From positions 3,713,501 to 3,777,500 of the forward strand of contig NZ_JQNB01000001.1 of assembly GCF_000745005.1 (NCBI RefSeq): DNA of 64,000 bases, written 5' to 3'. Below the pieces are notes generated by a model. It was not told the DNA's origin. It searched no databases and saw nothing but the letters and a program-made list of their open reading frames with translations. The DNA comes from Luteibacter sp. 9135. Lineage in GTDB: Bacteria; Pseudomonadota; Gammaproteobacteria; Xanthomonadales; Rhodanobacteraceae. Position 1 is the first letter of the stretch. Each line of letters starts with the position of its first letter. A program made the position numbers and the translations under genes. Of the stretch, positions 56,949 to 64,000 are shown one piece after another.

Positions 56949-57409
56949 GAGAAATCACCAGTCATCGTTGCCACTTCATCGTTGAGTTCGGGCAGCGCGG
57001 CGAGCTCCCTGAGCTCCTCCCCGCTGAATTCGCGCAGTACGGCGCGGATTGCCAGGCGGCGACCGTCATGCAGCCAGGCGTTGAGCACGCTGGCGATCGC
57101 GCGCATGGTCGACAGCGCGGTTTCCTCCAGCGATGGCTTGCGGTGGCGCAGGTGCTCGACCACGGCATATCGCACGCGTGCGCCCAGGAAGGCGGACGAC
57201 TCGTCCAGCAATCGCTGCAACCCGTCGAGCGAACAGCGCGCCAGCAAGACATCGGCGGCCTTGGCCTGTCCGGCCGAGTAAAGCTGACGCAGCATCTCGG
57301 CCAGGGCGTAAGGACAGCTCATGTCGCGGCTCCCCGCATCGGTCCGGGCACGCGACCACATCCGCGGGGCGCGCTCCGTCGGCGAGGCGACGTCATGATC
57401 CGGATACAT
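56945..57409 (-). CDS. Small hypothetical protein coupled to the exoprotein gene
   Basis: Not recognised. 154 residues from ATG 57409, or 125 from ATG 57322, which has a better ribosome site (GGGGAG seven bases upstream). Helical throughout, leucine-rich, no signal peptide: ALAEMLRQLYSAGQAKAADVLL, then LRELAALPELNDEVATM. Its TGA overlaps the ATG of the giant exoprotein (ATGA at 56945-56948). Such coupling suggests it helps expression, folding control or export of that protein. It could be a cytosolic chaperone-like factor, but there is no sequence evidence beyond position. Confidence 0.7.
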   Translation of the reverse strand: MYPDHDVASPTERAPRMWSRARTDAGSRDMSCPYALAEMLRQLYSAGQAKAADVLLARCSLDGLQRLLDESSAFLGARVRYAVVEHLRHRKPSLEETALSTMRAIASVLNAWLHDGRRLAIRAVLREFSGEELRELAALPELNDEVATMTGDFS

Positions 57410-57424
57410 GGGCTACCCCCCGCC

Positions 57425-58051
57425 TCACGGTGTCGCCGATGCCTGGCCGGCCCGGGGGTCGAACCGCTGTTCGTAGAGCCGGTCGCCGAACGACTGCGCA
57501 GCGGCTTCCAGCTTCACCCGTGACTTCGCGGCAAACGGCTGCCTCGACGACACGATGTCGCCCAGGTCGATGTTCTCGTAAGCCGCGATCACGTCCCTGC
57601 CCACCTGGTACATGCGGACATTACGCGCGGTGCAGGCATCGACCTGGCCACGAACGACATCCAGTTCCCTGGCCAGGCGCGCGCGCTCGGCTTCCGCCGT
57701 GCGCAGCGCCACCCCCGACGACTCCCTGTCGGCCTTGCCACGTTGCACGTCCGCCTCGGCCGCTTCGCGGCGCCGGCGCTCGTCGGCGAGGGCGCGGACG
57801 GCATCCGGTGACGGACCGGCCGGCCGCTGCGATGCCGCGTGCGCCACGTCGGCGCTATGCCTGGCCTCGTCGCGCTCTTTCTCCAGCGCCGCCTTCTGCA
57901 CGGCCCACTGCGATTGCTGGGCCTGCAGGTCTTGCAGTTGCGTCCGGGTGTCGCGCAGCTGGTCGCGCAACCGGCTTTCCAGGCTGGCGGTCTGCGCGAA
58001 CGCCGTGGGGCACACGGCGAGCAGCGCGAGGACGATGAGGGTTCGTTTCAT
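57425..58051 (-). CDS. Periplasmic coiled-coil protein of the exoprotein locus
   Basis: 208 residues. Signal peptide 1-19 (IVLALLAVCPTAFA), then a long coiled coil from about 22 to 140 rich in Arg/Glu/Gln/Ala (RLRDQLRDTRTQLQDLQAQQ; DERRRREAAEADVQRGKADR), then a compact end with VRMYQVGRDVIAAYENIDLGD. A GAGGAGA ribosome site precedes the ATG. It lies between the porin and the small coupled gene. Family unknown; it may span or brace the periplasm for the secretion apparatus (inference from structure and position). Confidence 0.8.
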   Translation of the reverse strand: MKRTLIVLALLAVCPTAFAQTASLESRLRDQLRDTRTQLQDLQAQQSQWAVQKAALEKERDEARHSADVAHAASQRPAGPSPDAVRALADERRRREAAEADVQRGKADRESSGVALRTAEAERARLARELDVVRGQVDACTARNVRMYQVGRDVIAAYENIDLGDIVSSRQPFAAKSRVKLEAAAQSFGDRLYEQRFDPRAGQASATP

Positions 58052-58060
58052 GTCGTCTCC

Positions 58061-59767
58061 TCAGAACCGGGCATTCATTTCGAGCTGGAAGACATCGATC
58101 GACAGCGGCGGCCCGAACACTTCCCGGGCATTGAAGTAATGCAGGGTCAGCCATGCGTAGGTGGACACGCCGTAGCTGCCGCCGAGGATGAAGCCCTTGG
58201 CGTTGGTGCCGCCCAGGTGGAAGTCGGTGTCGGTCAGGCCATCGAGCACGGCGTCCGGTTGCAGGTACTTGTAGGCCAGGCTGACGTTCCAGTCGCCGGC
58301 GGCATGCGGATTCACGTCGCCCAGGGTGGCGCGCAGCATCCAGCCCACCGGGCCGCTCTTGTACGTCGCTTCGCTGACGTCACCGGCACCGAAGTTGTTC
58401 ACCAGCCGGTTGACGCCCACGTCCGGCCGGAACGCGTCGCGACGGTGGTAGGCCAGGTTGCGCAGGTAATCCGCTTCCAGCCGCAGCGGCGTATCCGCCA
58501 CCTTGGTGTCGAACTGGGTGGTGGCGTTGGCGACGTGGTAGTCGTAGACCAGGCCGGCGAACTGCGGCTGCGCATAGCGCGACGGCGAGGCCGGGTCCGG
58601 GACGATGTTGCGGATCAGGAACAGCGAGTTGCCCTTCTGCATGAAGGCCGAACGGGTGTCGTCCGTATCGCAGTAGTTCACGCCCAGGTAGATCGAGCAC
58701 GGCGACGACAACTCGCCGCGCATGTGATCGAAGCGGTAATAGGCCAGGCCGAGTTTCCAGCGCGTATCCTCGCTGAACGACCAGGTGCCGCCGATCTGCG
58801 CGCCGGTCATCCACTTGTCGCGGCTGGCGTCCTTGGCCGGTCCGTTGGAGGGAAAGTCGTCGGCCTGGTATTCGATGGGGAACATGCCGACCGTGGCGAA
58901 CGTGGTGACGTCATCGCTCACGGGTACGTCGAACCGGCCGGCCACACCGTCGAAGTTCAGGTCGTTCGAATACAGCAGGTCGGTGCTCATGAAGGGGTTG
59001 GGCATGCGCCCGCCGATGAACTGCGCCCACGCGGTCGGCCTCCAGGCCAGCCAGGCCTGGTCGAGCCACAGGTCCTTCTTGGCCAGGCCGCCACCCAGCG
59101 TCTGCGTCGTGGATACCGGGTTGTTGTCGTTACCCGTGCCGATGCGGATACCCGCGGTGACGCCCTGCCCCAGGTCCACGTTCACGCCCAGGCGCGCGCG
59201 GATGCGCAGCGAGTTGGTGCGGTTCTGCAGGGTGTTGAGCAAGGGCGGCAGGTTGCCGCTGTTGAGGTCGTACGGCCCGGTGCGGTTGAGCTGCGCGAAG
59301 TCGACCATCGTGGGCACGTTGCCCTTGTCGTAGTAATGGAACTCGTCGCGCACGCGCATGTCGCCGGTCCACTGGATGCGGTCCAGCCACTCCGGCAGCT
59401 TGCCGGGCTCGGCCCAGTGTTCCTGTTTGGCCTGGGCGACCACTTCCTGGCGCAGTTCATCCTTGATCTGGTTGCGCACCACCTCCGGCACATAGGTGAC
59501 CCGAACCTGGCCCGGCGAGGCCGGCGCGGCATTCGCGGTACCGGCCAGTTTCTGCGCCTGGGCCGCCTCGGCGGCGGCCTGGGCGACGAGTCCGTCGGCA
59601 TCGGACTGGGTCAGCACACCACGCTTCACCAGCAGGCGAACCAGGTTGATCGTGGCGTTGTCCGAGGGTGCGTTTTGCGCGTGCACCGAGCCTGCGAAGA
59701 TCGCCAGGCCGATGGCGGCGGCCAGCATGGCGCGCGCGGGGCGATGGCGGGCCTTTCCGATGGTCAT
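58061..59767 (-). CDS. Putative outer-membrane porin of the exoprotein locus
   Basis: 568 residues with a signal peptide (MLAAAIGLAIFAGSVHAQ). Residues 35-130 contain a short helical segment (LVRLLVKRGVLTQSDADGLVAQ, found at the start of several putative porins). The remainder is amphipathic beta-strand sequence with aromatic turns (WTGDMRVRDEFHYYDKG; SLAYKYLQPDAVLDGLTDTD), ending in a C-terminal Phe (FQLEMNARF), the outer-membrane barrel signal. The start at 59767 has GGAGAG upstream and fits the signal; ATG 59827 overlaps the tonB stop and would add 20 residues. It matches the pattern of the putative-porin family (Porin_5-like). Substrate unknown. Confidence 0.82.
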   Translation of the reverse strand: MTIGKARHRPARAMLAAAIGLAIFAGSVHAQNAPSDNATINLVRLLVKRGVLTQSDADGLVAQAAAEAAQAQKLAGTANAAPASPGQVRVTYVPEVVRNQIKDELRQEVVAQAKQEHWAEPGKLPEWLDRIQWTGDMRVRDEFHYYDKGNVPTMVDFAQLNRTGPYDLNSGNLPPLLNTLQNRTNSLRIRARLGVNVDLGQGVTAGIRIGTGNDNNPVSTTQTLGGGLAKKDLWLDQAWLAWRPTAWAQFIGGRMPNPFMSTDLLYSNDLNFDGVAGRFDVPVSDDVTTFATVGMFPIEYQADDFPSNGPAKDASRDKWMTGAQIGGTWSFSEDTRWKLGLAYYRFDHMRGELSSPCSIYLGVNYCDTDDTRSAFMQKGNSLFLIRNIVPDPASPSRYAQPQFAGLVYDYHVANATTQFDTKVADTPLRLEADYLRNLAYHRRDAFRPDVGVNRLVNNFGAGDVSEATYKSGPVGWMLRATLGDVNPHAAGDWNVSLAYKYLQPDAVLDGLTDTDFHLGGTNAKGFILGGSYGVSTYAWLTLHYFNAREVFGPPLSIDVFQLEMNARF

Positions 59768-59823
59768 GCGAACTCTCCGGCTATCCAGGGTCGTGTCTTT
59801 CGAAGGGAAACAGGTGGCGTGGC

Positions 59824-60504
59824 TCATGCGGGGCGCTTCCCGCGAATGGCCACGCGCAGGGGAAAATGCAGCGACGACGGCGGCGCGACGTCGATGTGGG
59901 GCATCGTGCGCAGGGCGTCGAGCAACGCCTGGTCGGTGTCCGGGTTGCCGCTGGAGCCGACCAGTTCGGCGCGGGTGAGCTTGCCGTCGGCATCCAGCCA
60001 GATATCCGCGCGCACGTCGAAGGCCAGGCGGTTGACCCGGCCGTCGCGCTGCACGGCCTGCTGGATGGCGTAACCCAGGTACTGGTCGTAACTGCCCGTG
60101 CCGCTGCCGGTGCCGCCACCGGAACCGACCATGCCGCCACCGTCGCCCGCGCCGATGTTGAACGCGTCGGACCCGGCCTGTGCGTCGGCATTCATGGTGA
60201 CGTTGCGGGCCACGTCGTTGCTCGGCTTGGGCGCGTCCACCGGCTTCTGCGGCACATCCTGCGGCTTGTCGACCGGCTTGATGTCTTCTTCCACCTTCTT
60301 CGGCTCCGGCGGTTTTTCCTTCGGCGGCGGGGGCGGTGGCGGCAGCGGCGTGATGGTGGCGATGCGCGGCGCTTCCCGGCGCACACCCACGGTGCTGCCG
60401 GCGAAATGCCAGATCAGCACGCCCAGCAGTGCGACCGCGATGGCACCGATCGCCGGACCGAGCCAGCGTCGTTGCCTGCGACGGGGGATGTCGTGTGGGC
60501 TCAC
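59824..60504 (-). CDS. TonB-like energy-transducing protein of the exoprotein locus
   Basis: 226 residues starting with GTG. One N-terminal transmembrane helix (about 15-37, WLGPAIGAIAVALLGVLIWHF), a Pro/Lys/Glu-rich periplasmic spacer (LPPPPPPPKEKPPEPKKVEE) as in TonB, a Gly/Ser linker (GDGGGMVGSGGGTGSG), and a C-terminal TonB/TolA-like domain (VRADIWLDADGKLTRAELVG, FPLRVAIRGKRPA). It lies four bases behind exbD and just ahead of the porin gene. It is probably dedicated to an outer-membrane protein of this locus, since no TonB-dependent receptor is present in the window. Confidence 0.88.
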   Translation of the reverse strand: MSPHDIPRRRQRRWLGPAIGAIAVALLGVLIWHFAGSTVGVRREAPRIATITPLPPPPPPPKEKPPEPKKVEEDIKPVDKPQDVPQKPVDAPKPSNDVARNVTMNADAQAGSDAFNIGAGDGGGMVGSGGGTGSGTGSYDQYLGYAIQQAVQRDGRVNRLAFDVRADIWLDADGKLTRAELVGSSGNPDTDQALLDALRTMPHIDVAPPSSLHFPLRVAIRGKRPA

Positions 60505-60508
60505 GCGA

Positions 60509-60916
60509 TCAACCCTTCGGTGCCTTGCCGGTGACCAGGCCGACCTGCGGCAGGTCCACGCGGCGCAGCAGGTCCAGGATGTCCATCACCTTCTGGTACT
60601 GGACCGTCGAGTCACCCTTGACCACCACCGGGAAATCCGGATTGAGCGCCTTGAGCGAGCGCAGGCGCTGCTCCAGTTCGGCGATCGTCACCGGATAGGC
60701 GTCGAGGAAGATCTGCCCGGTGTCGGAGATGGTGATCGCCTTGGTCTGCGGCTTGGCCATGCTCACCGCGGAGCTCGCCTTGGGCAGGTTGACCTTGATG
60801 CCCTGCACCGACGCGGTGGTCATGATGATGAAGATCACCAGCAGCACGTACGCCAGGTCGAGCATCGGCGTGATGTTGATGTCGTCGTACGGTTTGTCGT
60901 CGTCTTGGGCGCGCAT
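60509..60916 (-). CDS. exbD: ExbD-type protein of the exoprotein locus
   Basis: 135 residues. Cytoplasmic start, one transmembrane helix (about 14-36, INITPMLDLAYVLLVIFIIM, with the conserved aspartate of MLDLAYVLL), then a periplasmic TolR/ExbD domain ending DLLRRVDLPQVGLVTGKAPKG. Second ExbD of the window and clearly different from the msbA-linked copy. Directly between the fused exbB and tonB, so the three form a complete proton-driven TonB motor. Confidence 0.9.
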   Translation of the reverse strand: MRAQDDDKPYDDINITPMLDLAYVLLVIFIIMTTASVQGIKVNLPKASSAVSMAKPQTKAITISDTGQIFLDAYPVTIAELEQRLRSLKALNPDFPVVVKGDSTVQYQKVMDILDLLRRVDLPQVGLVTGKAPKG

Positions 60917-60925
60917 GTCCGCTCC

Positions 60926-62701
60926 TCAGGCCGCGACGGCGGTCGGGTGGGTGCTGCGCTGCTGTTCCGCCAGGCGCGTCACGAACTCGTCGACGAACAC
61001 CTGCATGTTCGCGGTGACGTTCTTGTTGCGGATCAGCAGGTAGTTGTAGCCGAACAGCGCCGGGATGGCGACGAACAGGCCGGCCACCGTGGCCAGCAGG
61101 GCCGCCGCGATGCCGGGGGCGATGGCGTTGACGTTGACGTCGCCTGCCGCGGCGATGGCGGCGAAGGTGATCATCACGCCGACCACCGTGCCGAGCAGCC
61201 CGAGGAAGGGGCCGCCGGAAATGGCGATGGTCAGCAGCACCATCGACTTGGCCAGGCGCTGGTTCTCGCGCACCAGCACCGAATCCATCGTGGCGCGGAT
61301 GGCCTCGATGGATTCCGGCGCGATGTGGTCGCGGCCGTCCGCATCACGGCGTCCCCATACTTCGCCGGCGCCCACCTTGTACAGGCGATACAGCGACGAT
61401 GCTTCCAGCCGGTCCGCGGCCGGATCGCGCGACAGCGCGAGGATGTTGCGACCCTGCTGGCGGAACGCGTCGAGGAAATCCTCGTTGGCGCGGCTGACCC
61501 GGTTCACGTAGGTGGCGCGCTGCCACATCACCACCCAGGACAGGACGGCCATGATCATCAGGATGCCGATGATGGACCAGGCATCCGCCGTCACCGACTT
61601 GACGATGATGCCGAAGTAGCCGAAGCCGACGCCCGCCTGCTTCTCGTCCGGGCCATAGGCCAGCAGCTTCGACTCCGCGCCCTGGGTCTGCGCGTCCACG
61701 GCGATCAGCGCGGCCGGACGGGCGATGCGCGAGATACGCACCTCGTCCATCATGCCGACGAACGGCACCAGTGTATCGGCCTGGCCGGCGACGTCGCCGC
61801 CGAGCGTGGCCGGGCCGCTCATCGCGGGCAGCCGGGCATCCAGCTTCGCGTACGGCTTGCCATCGACATACAGGGCGATGTCGTTGCCCGCGGCGGTCAC
61901 CGCGACATGGGTCCAGGCACCGGCCTTGAGCGGCTCGCCGGCGGGGCTCACCGCGTCGCCCACCTGCACGAAGGGCACGCCCTTATCGAGGCCCACGAAG
62001 AACGTCTGCGCGCCCTGGCGGCGGGCGTAGAGCAGCGAACGACCCGCGGCCACGGCATCGACCTTGACCCAGGCGCTGACGGTGAAGGTGCCGCCGTCGG
62101 CGACGTTCATCGACACGCTGCCCGGCAACGTCACGACCTTGCTGCCGTCGAAGCGCGCGGCCTTGCCGATCACGCCGTCGACGGTGGGGATGTCGTTACC
62201 GGTGGCGTTGTTGGCGTATGCGGTGGCATCGCGCGGCGGCGTGCCGGCGGGTTCCTCGAAGTGATACACGGCCGCGTAATCGGCGTCGAACACGGCACCG
62301 GCCTTCTCGCCGCCCTGCGCCTTCGGGTTGCCGTAGTACATCCAGATCGGCTGCTGGGCGTCGGCCGCCAGCTGCGGCACGTCCACCCAGACCAGGGCCA
62401 CGCCGAGCACCGGATCGAAGCTTTCGACCTGGTAGTTCAGCGGGGTCTTGTCGTCCGCGGCGACGAAACGCACGTCGGCACCGCTTTCGGAGACACCGTC
62501 GAAGGTGAAGTTGCCGGAATGCAGCCGGACCAGCAGCGGCACGCGGCCGACGGCGGTGGTGAGGTTGCCGCCCTTGGGCGTGCTGTCGATGGTGATGGCC
62601 TTGCGGAAGGCGAAATCCTGGTTCCACCAGGAGGTGTCGGCATGCGCGGCCGGCACCAGCGCCAGGAACAGCAGGCCGGTCAGGATGAGAAGTCGTTTCA
62701 C
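60926..62701 (-). CDS. ExbB fused to DUF2341 and LamG/concanavalin-like domains
   Basis: 591 residues from GTG 62701. Signal peptide about 1-22 (LILTGLLFLALVPAAHA); DUF2341-like domain about 24-130 (WWNQDFAFRKAITID, PIWMYYGNPKAQGG); a LamG/concanavalin-like lectin domain about 150-345 (VYHFEEPAGTPPRDATAY, GGTFTVSAWVKVD, FVGMMDEVRISR). A transmembrane helix near 390-412 leads into a MotA/TolQ/ExbB channel domain with the GGPFLGLLGTVVGVMITFAA block. Ordinary ExbB is about 220-240 residues, so the first 370 are an added periplasmic, sugar-binding-like module. No in-frame ATG precedes the signal sequence usefully; GTG with GGGGA upstream is chosen. It begins 38 bp after the transporter gene. Confidence 0.9.
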   Translation of the reverse strand: MKRLLILTGLLFLALVPAAHADTSWWNQDFAFRKAITIDSTPKGGNLTTAVGRVPLLVRLHSGNFTFDGVSESGADVRFVAADDKTPLNYQVESFDPVLGVALVWVDVPQLAADAQQPIWMYYGNPKAQGGEKAGAVFDADYAAVYHFEEPAGTPPRDATAYANNATGNDIPTVDGVIGKAARFDGSKVVTLPGSVSMNVADGGTFTVSAWVKVDAVAAGRSLLYARRQGAQTFFVGLDKGVPFVQVGDAVSPAGEPLKAGAWTHVAVTAAGNDIALYVDGKPYAKLDARLPAMSGPATLGGDVAGQADTLVPFVGMMDEVRISRIARPAALIAVDAQTQGAESKLLAYGPDEKQAGVGFGYFGIIVKSVTADAWSIIGILMIMAVLSWVVMWQRATYVNRVSRANEDFLDAFRQQGRNILALSRDPAADRLEASSLYRLYKVGAGEVWGRRDADGRDHIAPESIEAIRATMDSVLVRENQRLAKSMVLLTIAISGGPFLGLLGTVVGVMITFAAIAAAGDVNVNAIAPGIAAALLATVAGLFVAIPALFGYNYLLIRNKNVTANMQVFVDEFVTRLAEQQRSTHPTAVAA

Positions 62702-62738
62702 GGTGATGTCCCCTGGATGCGTGGACCCGACCCGAAGG

Positions 62739-64000
62739 TCAGAGGTCCGCCTTGAGCGAAAAATGGATGCGGGTGTCGTGGGCGCGCGTGGCCTGCCCGT
62801 CGTTGAACGGATAGGCCACCTCGAACGCACCGGTGGCGATGTTGAAGATCTGGAAACGCGTGCCGAGGCCCACGCTGGAGAGGTCGTAACTCTTGACCGT
62901 CTTGCTGCCGGCCTCGGGGCGGGACGGATCGACCAGCGACGGCAAGGCGTTCATCAGGGCCAGGTGCGCGCCGTCGAGGAAGGCATGGAAGCGCCAGTCG
63001 TTCACCCATGCGCCCAGGTGTGCGGCGATCGACGGTGAGCGGAACTCGATGGCGCCGATGGCGCCGCGGTCCGCGGTTTGTTCGGCTTCCAGGTAACCGC
63101 GCACGGTGCTCTCGCCACCGGCGGCGTATTGCTCGCTGGAAATCAGCGACGAAGTCGACACCTGCGCGCCGAGGCGGCCAAACAGGCTGAACCCGTTGTC
63201 GAGGACGTACGTACGGCTGGTGTCGGCCTTCACGTAGAAAAAGTTCTGCCGCGCGCGGTAGCGCTGGTAGTCGAACTCGGCCGAACTGCTGCTGCCGGCG
63301 CGAAAGCCCGCCGTGGCGCTCAGCGAGATCGTCTGCACCGTCTTCTCGTCCACCGACTGGCCCTGGTAACCGGCGGTCAACGGGATATAGGTGATCGGCG
63401 CCTTCGAGGTGGCACCGCCCAGGGTGATGTTCTGGTCGAAGTGCTTGCGATTGACCGCCAGCGACAGCGACTGGCTGTACGACCCGTGGGCCGGCAAGCT
63501 ACGCAGGAGCGTGAAGCCGAAAGCGTTGCCCTTGCCGAGCACGGTGGTGCCACCGACGGCATTGGCGTTGCTGTTGGACTTGTAACCGGAGGCCAGCACG
63601 CTCCAGTCGCTGTCCAGCGGGATCAGGTAGGAACCGGCCCAGACTTCCGCCGCATTGCGATGCTGCGGGGCGACGATATAGGTGAGCGAGGCCGCATGGC
63701 CTGCCTGGAACAGGTTGTCGTCGCGGACGCTGGCAACGGTGCGCAGTTCCGGCGTGTTGACGCTGTGGTCGTTGTTGACCTCGAGGCTGGCGTGCAGCGG
63801 CGAGGCATCGGTGACCTTCAGCGTCACGTCCATCGTCTGCGGCAGCTTGCCGGGCGTCAGTACGGGCACCACCTGCGCGCCACTGCGCCGGTTCACGTCC
63901 GTGAGCTGCTGCTGGGCCCGGGTAAAGTCGGGTACGTCCCCTTCATGCAGCGCCGGCACCGCGTCGCGGATGTCCTTCGGCGAGCGATACGTCGCGCCTT
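62739..64000 (-). CDS. TpsB/FhaC/ShlB-type outer-membrane transporter, N-terminus beyond window
   Basis: At least 420 residues; the frame is open through the window end (…ATYRSPKDIRDAVPAL…). The first visible part is the end of a POTRA domain (LTDVNRRSGAQVVPVLTPGK, VTLKVTDASPLHASLEVNN). Then comes a 16-strand-type barrel with GGESTVRGYLEAEQ, the VRGY/F motif of the essential L6 loop in the Omp85/TpsB family, and a final strand ending IHFSLKADL. It is the partner expected to secrete the giant exoprotein. The gene for the exoprotein is seven genes downstream, not adjacent as in most two-partner systems. Confidence 0.9.
   Translation of the reverse strand, partial: GATYRSPKDIRDAVPALHEGDVPDFTRAQQQLTDVNRRSGAQVVPVLTPGKLPQTMDVTLKVTDASPLHASLEVNNDHSVNTPELRTVASVRDDNLFQAGHAASLTYIVAPQHRNAAEVWAGSYLIPLDSDWSVLASGYKSNSNANAVGGTTVLGKGNAFGFTLLRSLPAHGSYSQSLSLAVNRKHFDQNITLGGATSKAPITYIPLTAGYQGQSVDEKTVQTISLSATAGFRAGSSSSAEFDYQRYRARQNFFYVKADTSRTYVLDNGFSLFGRLGAQVSTSSLISSEQYAAGGESTVRGYLEAEQTADRGAIGAIEFRSPSIAAHLGAWVNDWRFHAFLDGAHLALMNALPSLVDPSRPEAGSKTVKSYDLSSVGLGTRFQIFNIATGAFEVAYPFNDGQATRAHDTRIHFSLKADL

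Overview
The window is high-GC gammaproteobacterial chromosome. Gene content (exbB-exbD-msbA-lpxK operon, XpsD-like lipoprotein secretin, Lys/Ala-rich histone-like protein, YajQ, many GGDEF/EAL proteins) fits Xanthomonadales, most likely Rhodanobacteraceae (Luteibacter/Dyella type). The taxon is inferred from gene families and synteny; there is no rRNA gene to check it. No tRNA, rRNA, CRISPR array, transposase or prophage was seen.

Layout. 1-7.3 kb: MFS exporter (cut by the window start), DNA photolyase, glycine-zipper envelope protein with a clear terminator, then the minus-strand envelope operon exbB-exbD-msbA-lpxK. 7.4-17.7 kb: GH92 mannosidase-like secreted enzyme, two unrecognised genes of less typical composition, comEC, a Gly/Arg/Trp-repeat lipoprotein broken by a one-base change in a C tract, a histone H1-like protein, a rhomboid protease. 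17.8-23.3 kb: PhzF, YaiI, a small unknown, a HIBADH-type dehydrogenase, a BaiN-type flavoprotein, the c-di-GMP-binding protein YajQ, then about 1 kb of repeats: two 240-bp foldback elements facing each other plus REP-like palindromes. 23.3-39.5 kb: four c-di-GMP enzymes interleaved with an S9 peptidase, a GNAT protein, a CorA/ZntB transporter, SodC, RsuA, RsmC and SelO. One diguanylate cyclase has a near-consensus flagellar sigma-28 promoter.

39.5-64 kb is the most unusual part. All genes there lie on the minus strand. In transcription order: a TpsB/FhaC-type outer-membrane transporter (cut by the window end), an ExbB fused to DUF2341 and lectin-like (LamG) domains, ExbD, a TonB-like protein, a putative porin, a periplasmic coiled-coil protein, a small protein overlapping the next start, a 4,346-residue filamentous-haemagglutinin-like exoprotein, a PstS/DING-like phosphate-binding protein, and a lipoprotein type II secretin. 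Spacings up to the exoprotein are mostly overlapping or below 60 bp, so this looks like one two-partner secretion operon with its own TonB-ExbB-ExbD energy module. The PstS-like gene and secretin next to it recall the phosphate-starvation locus of Pseudomonas aeruginosa (Hxc type II secretion/LapA beside PdtA/PdtB). That parallel is from memory of the families and was not tested by alignment.
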